A stretch of DNA of 37,799 bases from Nemertoderma westbladi (GCA_032718475.1 JAUCBJ010008399.1:1-37799); one strand, 5' to 3'. Positions 1-11,937 are shown, counted from the first letter of the stretch. A program made the numbers and translations. Notes: generated by a model from the sequence alone, not told the origin.

Positions 1-984
1 TATATAGAAATAAGATAATAGGCCTATCGTAAATACCGGTATATCAATTATTTTAGAATAATTGAATTTCTGAACTTTAGGGTTACTTGGTTACTTTAAC
101 TTACTTTATTACCGTTATTTAAGCAGCAATCCAACTGATATTAAGACCTAATGGTTTTATGGTAGGCCTACTATTTATAAATCGCTAGATTTGATTTATA
201 ATGTATTTATACCCGTTTTAATGGGTTTAGTCAATGTTTGAAATAAATGTTATTATTTCTGGGGTAATCACTACACAAAGCTGTGCGCTTTTAGTGAAGT
301 GTTACGTATAGGACACTAAAACAAATAATTCTAATTTACCTAAGTTACTTAATACTACAAATTACGTACAATTCGGGTGAGATTACAATCTCTAAATAAA
401 CTCAAAAATTTACAAAAAAACACAAAATACGAATTTTTAGGGTAATTTTACAAGAAGTCTACAAACCAGCCTAACAAAGGGTTAGATAACCGGTTATTAC
501 AACGGACAGGGTACTACGGTATTTGAAATAATAAGTAGTAGTAAATACACTGCGTTGTCTAGATAGGAAAATACCACCGCCTGACGACCTATAGCCGTAT
601 CGCTATAGGTTCTACGTTATGTATCACGGAGTGTTCCTACCTAGAAGTTAATAGAGCTAATCGAATGTGCCTATCAACCACTTTACAACACAGATATAAT
701 GTCTACAATAATTACTTCGGAAAGTACTGTACACTAAACCCTAAATTAGGTACGAGTACTTGTACAACAGATAATCAGTAGTTAAATATACTTGAACAGC
801 CAAAAGAACCACGGCATCTGCTGGAGTGACCGATGCACAAAATCACCAGTCTTTACCTACGCCGAGCAGCCCGTGTAGTACCGGGGTTAATTTAACTATA
901 GCGGTATGTATAACAAACACAATTATTGTAGGAACAAACTTGGGGAATGAATGTTGCGAATAATCGCATAAACTCTGAATAATA
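1..984. other. AT-rich DNA, nothing recognised
   Basis: Stops are frequent in all frames. I find no motif, tRNA or repeat I could name. Confidence 0.6.
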
Positions 985-1560
985 AATATTACGCTACGCG
1001 TACAAACCACTCAAACAAAATGCAGACCAAACACTGACAGACTACTATCAAGCCTAAACAAACTACGGTATATGCAGACTCCGAAATGATTAGGGAGTAT
1101 GCGCTCTAACCCAGTAGTGCGACTTATTCTTTAGTTGGGGGTTTACCTTACAGCGTTCGCTGCCCCTACTGCCTAACCGTACTTAATCGGACAGATGATC
1201 TACACACGCGGCAATCCGTTCAGACCTAATAACAGCCAGTCAACTATCCAGCCTACAAATTATCTAAATAAAATTATACGCTACCCGTACAGACTTACAC
1301 AAACAAAGTACAGACCAAACGATGGCAGACTACTCTCAAGCCTAAATAAACTGCAGGACATGCAGACTCCGAAATGATTAGGGAGTATGCGCTCTAACCC
1401 AGTAGTGCGACTTATTCTTTAGTTGGGGGTTTACCTTACAGCGTTCGCTGCCCCTACTTCCTAACCGTACTTAATCGGACAGGTGATCTACACACACTGC
1501 AATCCGTTCAGACTTAACAGCAATCAGACAACAGCTCAGCCTACAAATTGTCTGTACAAT
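985..1560. repeat. Tandem duplication of ~288 bp
   Basis: Sequence from about 985 recurs with an offset of 288 bp from about 1273. Best-conserved core: TGCAGACTCCGAAATGATTA (1073 and 1361), running on for over 100 bp with one or two differences. The outer parts are more diverged. No ORF of note in either copy. Confidence 0.85.
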
Positions 1561-2983
1561 CTGATCAGGCTTACACGCCTTCTGTTCAATACTGGCCTAC
1601 AAACAAATAAAACTTGACAGAAATAAGTAAAAATCTCAATAAAAAACCAGGGCGGGCCCTCCCTGATTAATTATTAAGGCCTACCGGTATATAATTATCA
1701 AAATCGAATAATACTGCTGTACCTGTACTGCTGTAGGTACCGGTCCGGGTGGTTAGGTAGTCAGGCCTACTGGGTACCGGTTGCCGGTACTTCAGCTTTA
1801 TTGCCTACTGCAATACAGAAGCTATATCCTTTAATGTTCGCGCTTTCAGACCTTTGGCAGTTTAACCCGCCAAATTAAGATGTCTTCTAGATATTAAATC
1901 GCTTTTTAGCCTATGACAAGTATTTGATTCACTACACTAGTCGAAACCAATCCGTGCGCGACCATTCACCCGCTGGATATTCCCGGGAGATTGGGTTCGA
2001 CGGTTTAATTTTATTGCTATGTAAGCCTAATGTATTATTCGACTGACAGTATTATATAATCTCTGACAATATTATTCACCTTCGGGAGTATTAACAGTTC
2101 CTTTAGGACGTGGCGCTTTATTTATATAAACAGAGTTATGACTTAAACTACTCACAACGATATGGCTTAATTATAATTAACATATATGGCGCATTCTTTA
2201 GGAAATGCTTCTTTAACAGACTCACTCGTACACAATGCTGCACAATACTGCACACTAATCTGCCAATCTTCACTGATTTTAGTCACATATAAAAGGAACA
2301 CAGACTGACTCATGTAGGGTCTACCAAATAACATTAGATTCACTTCAAACCACTTTAACATAAGTCACAATCGTTATTGATAACCTTTCTCTCTTACCTT
2401 CGGTATATCAAGAATATTGGGTTTCGGGGTTATTGATCGTTATTCCAAATATAATAATTCATCAACAAATATAATGAATAACCGACAACAAATAGCAGTA
2501 TGCAGTATTCACAGATCAATCGTGCCAGTTTGTTTTGAGTTAAGACAATCAGTCAGTCATCAGGTGCGAGTTAAATTCGAGTGATATTTACAGAGTTTAA
2601 AGTCAGTTAAAGGATATATGTCCTTGTAATTAAACCTACTAGTGTTGAGCTAAAAAGCAGAAAGCACAAAACACTATAAAGCCGTTCTTTCGTGGCTTTG
2701 AAAAACTCGTGACTACTGCTCTATACGAGTATACTAACCACTCTTATTCCACGAAGCTCCCGTTCAACACAGAGAAAGAGCAGTGAGATAGGAAATTTTC
2801 AGTTCAGTACTCTGTGATAGGTCAAAATCAAAGGCTAACTCAAATTCTATTGGGAGATACAAAAACAAGGCTATGACGCAACCTCCCTAGGCTTGTTGGC
2901 CGATTAAACAGAGCCCAGATGCCTGCGTACAGCAAATCAGCCAATAAGCTGGTAACTTGCACTATTTTTAGCTGTAGATCACT
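1561..2983. other. Non-coding stretch before LINE element 1
   Basis: A GC-richer palindromic patch with GGTACCGG words lies near 1735-1790. A short open stretch at about 2675-2785 might be decayed element 1 sequence upstream of the RT, but stops interrupt it. Small ORFs at 2110-2361 look spurious. Confidence 0.5.
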
Positions 2984-4132
2984 TTGAGAGTATTCTTAGC
3001 GACTGGGGGGGAACTGGCCAACAAGGCAAACGAATCAGTTATCCCACAAAAGCTTTTACAAGTTCCAATCCCTTCGTTGGCTGAACTTGAGGGGGAGGAA
3101 TGGTACAACGCGGCGATTACGGAAGAGGAAATATCCGCCAGTATAAACGACTCCAAGAATAACAAAGCTTCGGGTGTAGATAGAATATTCTACGATCATC
3201 TCAAGTTAACCAAACCATTTATAATAACAATTCTCTGTCTATTATACAATGCCTGTCTCGATATCGGTAAACTACCGCAAATCTGGAAACAGTGTATAAT
3301 AATGATCATCTACAAAGGTAAAGGGGCATTCTCAAACCCAGATAATTATCGCGGCATTGCACTCATCTCCGTGTTACTGAAAACTCTCACTTCAATCGTA
3401 AACAAACGCGTCCGACGCTTTACGTCTCACCGGATACCTAGGGAACAATACGGTTTCATGCCAGGCAGATCTACATTACAGGCACTAAACGCACTTATAT
3501 CCGATATCAATTTGGCTTTGCAATCCAATCTGTCATCACAACGGAAAATGTATGTCGCTTTTGTAGACTTTAGAAACGCATTCGACTTTGTCAACAGAGC
3601 TGTTTTATTAAATAAGATATATGGATTCGGGATTAAAGGAAAATTATTTGTTCTGATAAAAGATTTACTCCAAAATTACATTCAGGTGTACGACGGCCTT
3701 CGTCTATCGAACCTAATCGAGCAACTCCGCGGAATTCTGCAGGGCGACTGCTTCTCTCCTCCATGTTTTAATTTCTTTATCGCCGACCTAGCTATAGCAC
3801 TACGACAAGGATGTGCGATTCTAAAGTTTCTATTTTTTGCTGACGATCTCGCTTTCTACTCTTCCGATAGGAATGAAATACAACGCGGCCTAGACATTCT
3901 CCTCGACTGGTGTACTCGTAACGGAATGGAAGTCAACCTCGACCAAACTAAAATTTTAAAATTCCGCAAAGGGGGTCGTCTCGCTACTACCGACACTTTT
4001 AGCTACAATGGAAATAACGTCACCATCTGTAACAATTACGAATACCTAGGACTCACGCTTCAGCCATCACTTTGTTTCTCGCAGCACATTAAAAAGAAGA
4101 AGAAAAAAGCTTATGCAACAATAGGGTCTATA
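2984..4132 (+). pseudogene. Element 1 reverse transcriptase segment
   Basis: An RNA-directed DNA polymerase used for target-primed reverse transcription. Visible landmarks: NKASGVDRIFYDHLK (block 1), NYRGIALISVLLK, EQYGFMPGRSTLQA, YVAFVDFRNAFDFVNR with the first catalytic Asp, GILQGDCFSPPCFNFFIA (usual LQGDPLSP pattern with P to C and L to P changes) and FFADDLAFY, the catalytic ADD box. It lacks an N-terminal endonuclease in frame and has a TAG nine bases before 2984. A Lys run (KKKKKK) lies near the insertion point. Translation past 4132 is element 2 sequence. Confidence 0.88.
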
Positions 4133-4312
4133 TTAATTAATGTTGTATATTCATACATAATATATCATATATATATATTAGTACCGCACAGTAATGTAAT
4201 GTAAATCTAAATTTTAGTAATGTAAAGTAAATTTAAGTAATTAACTAATATGTAAGTAGCACAAAAAAAAACAAGGAAAAACACAAATAAGTATTGAGAC
4301 ACTAGAAAATAT

Positions 4313-5761
4313 CTAGAACGACGATACATATTTCAAAATTTCAATTAGTTCTTCAGATGAGAAATCTGGTACTGTAGTCTCTTCGAAATAGCAATCAATA
4401 ATTTCTTTACACAATTTAACTCGCCAGTAACTATCAGGTGGAGAAGGCACATATCGTAAATTAGAAAGGTCATCTACTGATATTTTACGTAGATCATTTA
4501 TACCACACTCGTTCCCTATGTTACGCTAGTTCGCACCACTACATCTACAATCATAAAATACTAAATTTGCCAGAAAACTTATACACAATTTATCAGAAGT
4601 CAAAACACTAGTTGCAAATTTAACTAAACGTTTACTGAGCATAACCTTAGGGTGGGGAAAATTAACAATATCTTCTACTATGAACCTATGGCTGTTATAC
4701 GGCAGATGATAAATGTAGCGCACATTCGTATTCCAAGCGGTGTATATTCTACGGCATTCATCAGAAGCCAAATCCCAAACTGGGCTTCCATAAAAACTTG
4801 TCGCATAAATACGTTGAATGTTAGACAAGCACCGCGGGTGAGCGAATGAAAATTCCTGCCTTAAATTTGCCAATTTTCCTATAAATGCACCTCTCTTACG
4901 CTGTATATCTATATTGACACTACACGTAAAATTAAGCAGAATTCCTAAATGTAGCCCTTTCTCAACCCATGGTAGTGTAACGTTATTTACTGAAATATTC
5001 ACACTAGGCGGCTTCCATGTGTTCTGGAACGGGATACATTTAGTTTTACTTTTTTTCGGATCAATATCAGTACTAATCTGTAATTTATACTCTTTACAAA
5101 AATCTTTGCAAATATTAATCATGTATTGTAGGCCAATTACGGACGGGCACAATAGAAACATATCGTCCGCAAAGGACGGACAACCATAAAACTGAGCACC
5201 AATATAACAACCTATTTTTGCCTGTCTGAGCCGTGAAATCAGCACATTTAAAACAACACAGAACAGGACCGGTGAAATAACCGACCCTTGCCTAACTCCA
5301 TTAGAAATAACCGACCCTTGCCTAACTCCATTAGTAATAGAAAAATCAAATGACAAAACGTTATTCCATCTCACTGCACACATTTGTGTTCTATAAATAA
5401 ACAACAAACACCTAAGATATAAGGGAGAAAAACCTTTTTTGATCAGCTCAAGGAAAAGCTTTCTCCATTCAACCAAATCAAAAGCTTTGGTGAAGTCCAA
5501 CAAGCAACCATAGACTGGTGTTGACTTTCGCATATAGTAATTAATGACCTCCGTTGCTGTCCACGAGCACATTACTGTGCTCGATTTCTCACGGAAACCA
5601 AACTGCAGGTGGTCTAAATCCAGTTTTTCTCCCTCAGATATCAGCAGCACCCACTCAAATACTTTAAGTAACAATGAAGCTATTGCGATGGCCCTATAAT
5701 TAGTAATAGCTGTAATATCTCCTAAATTGTTTTTCACAATAGGTACCATGGATATTGACAA
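4313..5761 (-). pseudogene. Element 2 reverse transcriptase and C-terminal domain
   Basis: In frame after the TGA. Seen: NYRAIAIASLLLKVFEW, HLQFGFREKSST, GCLLDFTKAFDLVEW (catalytic Asp), NGVRQGSVIS twice in a row, and PSFADDMFLL (ADD box). A TAG at 4526 interrupts the frame; past it the sequence stays open and reads LRKISVDDLSNLRYVP and SYWRVKLCKEIIDCYF, ending at 4313, so the true C-terminus lies there. The 30-bp duplication (5274-5303 and 5304-5333) adds ten residues inside RT motif B and probably damages the active site. Confidence 0.88.
5274..5333. repeat. 30-bp in-frame tandem duplication inside element 2 RT
   Basis: Two copies of a 30-bp stretch starting GAAATAACCGACCCTTGCC (5274 and 5304). 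On the coding strand it repeats NGVRQGSVIS. Confidence 0.93.
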
Positions 5762-6853
5762 TCAACATTTCGAAATAACACCGTGTACCAGAAAAGCATT
5801 GAACAGTTTTGCTATTAATGTTTCTAATGCAGGTCCGCCATAAATCAAACAGCCTGAATCAAATCCATATATAACGTCACTTTTACCACTCTTTAAATGC
5901 TGCAAAGCAGTGTGTATGGTTTCCATGGTAACTGGCTCAAAACTATCAATATTAAAATTTGCTATACACTCATTTAATTTACTATTTATATCATTGACAC
6001 TACCTGAATTAGGCTCTTGGTTATATAGCACTTTATAAATATCAGCAAATTTATTAGCAATTTCCTGTGAATCCGTTAAACCTTCGATTGAAGTACTTTG
6101 CACGACAGATGAACCTCGCAAATTTCTAATCTCATCAAAAATATTTATATTACCAGAAAGGGACGCATTTAATAGCCTATCTCTTTTCAATGTATCAATA
6201 TTACGTTTAACACGTCGTACTGCATATTTATATTGAGCCCGGCTACTCTGTCTCATGAAAAATAGGTTACTTTGTGAGCAATTTGGTCTCCCCGCAGCAC
6301 ACCACACTGAGTGCCAAAATATGGCTTCATCTTTAAAGGGCTTAACTTGACTATTCCATCCAGGGATAATTTCAGTTCTTATTGGGGTCTCACTTTCCGG
6401 ACCCCCTGACTTAGGGAGGCAGTGTGCTGCTGAGTCAACCGCGTCCAATATATTCAAAGCGAATTTTTCTAAACCCATACGATGTTCAGGTAAACTACAA
6501 TTAATATCAGTACAATTTACTATTCCATACGGTAAATTGCAGTTTTCTAACAATAAATTTAAATCATTACTAAATTGAGACCGTTGCTCATCAGAAGCTC
6601 TACCAAAATTAAATCGAATTGGCTTCGATGTGTTTTGCACAGTCAAGTCCAATGCACTAATAGGTATTTTAAAATAAATAGGAGAATGTCCTGAAAGGTT
6701 ATTACCCAAATGAATTACATCTGATTCAAAATTTCCCTGAGACAACCGGTCGCTAAGAATAAAATGGTCTAACGTAGATTTATAAACAACACCATTGGCA
6801 TGAGACATATATGTATAATCGATCGGTTGTATATCCCACAGCACGTTAAACAA
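5762..6853 (-). pseudogene. Element 2: endonuclease C-terminal part and linker to RT
   Basis: The end of an apurinic-type endonuclease (EEP) domain: STLDHFILSDRL and LSGHSPIYFKI, with the conserved SGHSP near the domain end. A linker follows with AQYKYAVRRVKRNIDTLKRD and the start of the RT region (TALQHLKSGKSDVIYGFDSG). The catalytic N-terminal half of the endonuclease is absent because of 5' truncation. Reading stops at a TGA directly followed in frame by the RT segment. Confidence 0.85.
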
Positions 6854-6915
6854 TTTAGATTCAATAAACTCTCTAATTAGTTAAATCACAATTTAAATCA
6901 CCACCAAGCAGTACA

Positions 6916-7549
6916 TCTATAAAGAATCTCAAGCTATTGTCCGTTGACGCAGGTTTAAAACTATTTAAATTAAAAATTGCACCAATGGCTTTGTATGCTC
7001 TACCCGTCTACTCTCGCTTTCTAACGATATCAAATTTAAAAGATCTAGACAGAATAAAATCGACATACATAAAGCGACTTCTAGGGCTACATTTAAGTGC
7101 TTCGTCCACAATGGTGCTACACCTCGTAAACGAAAATTCGCTTATTGACGACATACTTCTAAAAGCTCCAAATCTATTCGCCCGCGACCTGATTGATCAA
7201 TATAATGCCTTTCGAACAAATCGCGAACTCAACTTCGTTACTGAGAATTATTTACTCGGTCCTGCGTTCAATTCATTTACCTGGCGACTATCCAATCAGA
7301 AGAACCGTCATGTGGTCACGAGAGCCACGTGTCACGGGGTTCACCACAAAATATGCACGAACTCACAGCCTTTCCACACACTATCAACCGATTGTATTTG
7401 CCGATTTTGCCTTCTGCCCTGCCCAGACCGTTACCACGCCTTCTCTTGCGCCCAATGCCCCACAATGGCTGATCTCGCAACAAAACTCTAACATGCTAAC
7501 CCGCTCAGGCCACACCATAAGTAGTATATTGTCCCACTCGTGCTCCTAA
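6916..7549 (+). pseudogene. Element 1 C-terminal region with CCHC-like knuckle
   Basis: Continuation of element 1 beyond the nested insertion. It reads KNLKLLSVDAGLKLFKLKIA, then ALPVYSRFLTISNLKDLDRI, the region after the RT thumb in this kind of element. It ends with CRFCLLPCPDRYHAFSC, spaced Cx2Cx8Hx3C like a non-LTR zinc knuckle. The frame stops at 7491, and a second frame stays open to 7549, suggesting a late frameshift. Confidence 0.75.
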
Positions 7550-7670
7550 GTAATCAATTAATACCAATGGTGATGGGTAATAATTTGCAATTCAATTATA
7601 TTAATGTGCTAATAAATATATAATTAATATAATTGGTTACCTCGTTGGAGGTGTAAAGTGAAAAAAAAAA

Positions 7671-8032
7671 TAAGAAACAGGACAATTCGAACCCAGACAA
7701 AATATATTTATATAAATTGGTCCGATTTTCCGGGTCCCAATAATTGTCCGTGTCTAATAAGAAACAGGACAATTGGACCCGGACAATTCGGACACATTTT
7801 TAAAAATGTTACTTTGTCAGATTCAGGATTGCCCCTATCCCATAAAATCAGGTTTATATGCGGTGGTCGTCTTTAATTATTAAATTTGTGCTACAGTACT
7901 TGTGTATCTTGCGTGTCGCGTCGGCACATATCTATAATGCCATCCAATACGTTGTATCCTAGAAAATCCATAAGATAGTGATGATTTTTGTTTATCAAAT
8001 TTGCAAGTTGTTTTATCCGTGGCACATCAACA
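7671..8032. repeat. Hairpin-rich stretch with repeated AAGAAACAGGACAATT
   Basis: AAGAAACAGGACAATT occurs near 7672 and again near 7760. CCGGGTCCCAATAATTGTCC (7730-7749) is an imperfect complement of GGACAATTGGACCCGG (7767-7782). It looks like a small foldback remnant just after the poly(A) tail of element 1. The rest, to 8032, shows nothing. Confidence 0.5.
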
Positions 8033-11000
8033 GGCCCCGCACCCCGGGTCAAGTAGGGTTAATTCCAAATTACTCCGCCCCCTGGCCAAGTAGGGTTAAT
8101 TCTAAATTACTCCTCCCCCTGGCCAAATAGGGTTAATTCCAAATTGCCCCGCACCCCGGGTCAAGTAGGGTTAATTCCAAATTACTACGCCCCCTGGCCA
8201 AGTAGGGTTAATTACAAATTACTCCGCCCCCTGGCCAAGTAGGGTTAATTCCAAATTACTCCGCCCCCTGGCCAAGTAGGGTTAATTCCAAATTACTCCG
8301 CCCCCTGGCCAAGTAGGGTTAATTCCAAATTACTCCGCCCCCAGGCCAAGTAGGGTTAATTCCAAATTACTCCGCCCCCTGGCCAAGTAGGGTTAATTCC
8401 AAATTACTCCGCCCCCTGGCCAAGTAGGGTTAATTCCAAATTACTCCGCCCCCAGGCCAAGTAGGGTTAATTCCAAATTACTCCGCCCCCAGGCCAAGTA
8501 GGGTTAATTCCAAATTACTCCGCCCCCAGGCCAAGTAGGGTTAATTCCAAATTACTCCGCCCCCTGGCCAAGTAGGGTTAATTCCAAATTGCCCCGCACC
8601 CCGGGTCAAGTAGGGTTAATTCCAAATTACTCCGCCCCCTGGCCAAGTATGGTTAATTCCAAATTACTCCGCCCCCTGGCCAAGTAGGGTTAATTCCAAA
8701 TTACTCCGCCCCCTGGCCAAGTAGGGTTAATTCCAAATTACTCCGCCCCCTGGCCAAGTAGGGTTAATTCCAAATTACTCCGCCCCCTGGCCAAGTAGGG
8801 TTAATTCCAAATTACTCCGCCCCCCTGCCAAGTAGGGTTAATTCCAAATTACTCCGCCCCCTGGCCAAGTAGGGTTAATTCCAAATTACTCCGCCCCCTG
8901 GCCAAGTAGGGTTAATTCCAAATCGCCCCGCACCCCGGGTCAAGTAGGGTTAATTCCAAATTACTACGCCCCCTGGCCAAGTAGGGTTAATTCCAAATTA
9001 CTCCGCCCCCTGGCCAAGTAGGGTTAATTCCAAATTACTCCGCCCCCTGGCCAAGTAGGGTTAATTCCAAATTACTCCGCCCCCTGGCCAAGTAGGGTTT
9101 ATTCCAAATTACTCCGCCCCCTGGCCAAGTAGGGTTAATTCCAAATTACTCCGCCCCCTGGCCAAGTAGGGTTAATTCCAAATTACTCCGCCCCCTGGCC
9201 AAGTAGGGTTAATTCCAAATTACTCCGCCCCCTGGCCAAGTAGGGTTAATTCCAAATTGCCCCGCACCCCGGGTCAAGTAGGGTTAATTCCAAATTACTC
9301 AGCCCCCTGGCCAAGTATGGTTAATTCCAAATTTCTCCGCCCCCGAGCCAAGTAGGGTTAATTCCAAATTACTCCGCCCCTTGGCCAAGTAGGGTTAATT
9401 CCAAATTGCCCCGCACCCCGGGTCAAGTAGGGTTAATTACAAATTACTCCGCCCCCTGGCCAAGTAGGGTTGATTCCAAATTACTCCGCCCCCTGGCCAA
9501 GTAGGGTTAATTCCAAATTGCCCCGCACCCCGGGTCAAGTAGGGTTAATTACAAATTACTCCGCCCCCTGGCCAAGTAGGGTTAATTCCAAATTACTCCG
9601 CCCCCTGGCCAAGTAGGGTTAATTCCAAATTGCCCCGCACCCCGGGTCAAGTAGGGTTAATTCCAAATTACTCAGCCCCCTGGCCAAGTATGGTTAATTC
9701 CAAATTTCTCCGCCCCCTGGCCAAGTAGGGTAAATTCCAAATTACTCCGCCCCTTGGCCAAGTAGGGTTAATTCCAAATTGCCCCGCACCCCGGGTCAAG
9801 TAGGGTTAATTACAAATTACTCCGCCCCCTGGCCAAGTAGGGTTGATTCCAAATTACTCCGCCCCCTGGCCAAGTAGGGTTAATTCCAAATTGCCCCGCA
9901 CCCCGGGTCAAGTAGGGTTAATTACAAATTACTCCGCCCCCTGGCCAAGTAGGGTTGATTCCAAATTACTCCGCCCCCTGGCCAAGTAGGGTTAATTCCA
10001 AATTACTCCGCCCCCTGGCCAAGTAGGGTTTATTCCAAATTACTCCGCCCCCTGGCCAAGTAGGGTTAATTCCAAATTACTCCGCCCCCTGGCCAAGTAG
10101 GGTTAATTTCAAATTACTCCGCCCCCTGGCCAAGTAGGGTTTATTCCAAATTACTCCGCCCCCTGGCCAAGTAGGGTTAATTCCAAATTACTCCGCCCCC
10201 TGGCCAAGTAGGGTTAATTCCAAATTGCCCCGCACCCCGGGTCAAGTAGGGTTAATTCCAAATTACTCAGCCCCCTGGCCAAGTATGGTTAATTCCAAAT
10301 TACTCCGCCCCCTGGCCAAGTAGGGTTAATTCCAAATTACTCCGCCCCCTGGCCAAGTAGGGTTAATTCCAAATTGCCCCGCACCCCGGGTCAAATAGGG
10401 TTAATTCCAAATTACTCCGCCCCCTGGCCAAGTAGGGTTAATTCCAAATTGCCCCGCACCCCGGGTCAAGTAGGGTTAATTCCAAATTACTCAGCCCCCT
10501 GGCCAAGTATGGTTAATTCCAAATTACTCCGCCCCCTGGCCAAGTAGGGTTAATTCCAAATTACTCCGCCCCCTGGCCAAGTAGGGTTAATTCCAAATTG
10601 CCCCGCACCCCGGGTCAAGTAGGGTTAATTCCAAATTACTCAGCCCCCTGGCCAAGTATGGTTAATTCCAAATTACTCCGCCCCCTGGCCAAGTAGGGTT
10701 AATTCCAAATTTATCCGCCCCCTGGCCAAGTAGGGTAAATTCCAAGTTACTCCGCCCCTTGGCCAAGTAGGGTTAATTCCAAATTGCCCCGCACCCCGGG
10801 TCAAGTAGGGTTAATTACAAATTACTCCGCCCCCTGGCCAAGTAGGGTTGATTCCAAATTACTCCGCCCCCTGGCCAAGTAGGGTTAATTCCAAATTGCC
10901 CCGCACCCCGGGTCAAGTAGGGTTAATTACAAATTACTCCGCCCCCTGGCCAAGTAGGGTTGATTCCAAATTACTCCGCCCCCTGGCCAAGCAGGGTTAA

Positions 11001-11717
11001 TTCCAAATTACTCCGCCCCCTGGCCAAGTAGGGTTTATTCCAAATTACTCCGCCCCCTGGCCAAGTAGGGTTAATTCCAAATTACTCCGCCCCCTGGCCA
11101 AGTAGGGTTAATTCCAAATTACTCCGCCCCCTGGCCAAGTAGGGTTTATTCCAAATTACTCCGCCCCCTGGCCAAGTAGGGTTAATTCCAAATTACTCCG
11201 CCCCCTGGCCAAGTAGGGTTAATTCCAAATTGCCCCGCACCCCGGGTCAAGTAGGGTTAATTCCAAATTACTCAGCCCCCTGGCCAAGTATGGTTAATTC
11301 CAAATTACTCCGCCCCCTGGCCAAGTAGGGTTAATTCCAAATTACTCCGCCCCCTGGCCAAGTAGGGTTAATTCCAAATTGCCCCGCACCCCGGGTCAAA
11401 TAGGGTTAATTCCAAATTACTCCGCCCCCTGGCCAAGTAGGGTTAATTCCAAATTGCCCCGCACCCCGGGTCAAGTAGGGTTAATTCCAAATTACTCAGC
11501 CCCCTGGCCAAGTATGGTTAATTCCAAATTACTCCGCCCCCTGGCCAAGTAGGGTTAATTCCAAATTACTCCGCCCCCTGGCCAAGTAGGGTTAATTCCA
11601 AATTGCCCCGCACCCCGGGTCAAGTAGGGTTAATTCCAAATTACTCAGCCCCCTGGCCAAGTATGGTTAATTCCAAATTACGCCGCCCCCTGGCCAAGTA
11701 GGGTTAATTCCAAATTA
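8033..11717. repeat. 37/38-bp satellite, ~100 copies, downstream of the SLC22-like gene
   Basis: The main unit holds CAAGTAGGGTTAATTCC, AAATTACTCC and GCCCCCTGGC (37 bp). A second class, AAATTGCCCC then GCACCCCGGGT (38 bp), is interspersed at irregular spacing. Minor classes read CTCAGCCCC/TATGGTT, GGTTGATT or GGTTTATT. Every unit carries TAGGGTTA. A 1005-bp higher-order repeat is present (about 9700-10704 and 10705-11709). Confidence 0.97.
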
Positions 11718-11733
11718 CCCCCCCCCCCCCCCC
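11718..11733. repeat. C16 homopolymer at satellite edge
   Basis: Sixteen C in a row close the 37-bp array; a C9-A-C7 tract follows at 11853-11869. On the minus strand these are G-runs able to form quadruplexes, lying beyond the candidate poly(A) signal of the SLC22-like gene. The run length may be uncertain from sequencing. Confidence 0.8.
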
Positions 11734-11931
11734 ACTCCCCAATTAAATTCAAAACCTAATTCAATTGAGAATCAAACTTCTTGAGAATCAACGGTCAGAT
11801 GTATAGGCCTACCGACATGCGGTACATGTACGTGTAGGTGTTAGTGAAGCGTCCCCCCCCCACCCCCCCTTCTTGTCTCGAAACATTATTGCTGGAGGTT
11901 GGCACCGTCATTTAACCGAAAGGTAAGTTAA

Positions 11932-11937
11932 TTTATT
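11932..11937 (-). terminator. Candidate poly(A) signal AATAAA of the SLC22-like gene
   Basis: The plus strand reads TTTATT, so the minus strand is AATAAA, about 190 nt after the stop codon. Two G-runs on the minus strand (G7 and G9, 11853-11869) lie some 65-80 nt further downstream, where G-rich pause or downstream elements are often found. Confidence 0.45.

Larger units (their letters stand above)
4133..6915 (-). mobile_element. LINE element 2 inserted into element 1
   Basis: A 2783-bp minus-strand non-LTR element flanked by TCTATA on both sides (4127-4132 and 6916-6921). Its 5' end (6915) falls inside the endonuclease domain at GGDLNCDL, so it is 5'-truncated, as target-primed copies often are. 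One frame runs from 6853 to TAG at 4313-4315, broken only by TGA at 5762-5764 and TAG at 4526-4528; a 1-nt frameshift lies near 6880. The 3' end is AT-rich rather than poly(A). Confidence 0.85.
2984..7670 (+). mobile_element. LINE element 1 (non-LTR retrotransposon), interrupted, inactive
   Basis: Plus-strand element with reverse transcriptase in 2984-4132 and the C-terminal region in 6916-7549. It ends in a poly(A) run at 7661-7670, preceded by AATAAA near 7611. It is split by element 2, a minus-strand LINE (4133-6915). The reading frame is continuous across the insertion: TCT ATA at 4127-4132 recurs in frame at 6916-6921. The 5' end is unclear, and stops interrupt the sequence just before 2984. 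Confidence 0.85.

Noticed and set aside
2110-2361. Overlapping 60- and 64-codon ORFs on opposite strands
   Set aside because: Short, overlapping on both strands, no motif, no splice or promoter context.
4914-5189. 91-codon plus-strand ORF
   Set aside because: Antisense shadow of the element 2 reverse transcriptase.
8033-11717. CRISPR-like or other repeat-spacer array
   Set aside because: Units are directly adjacent with no unique spacers, and the genome is eukaryotic. It is a satellite.
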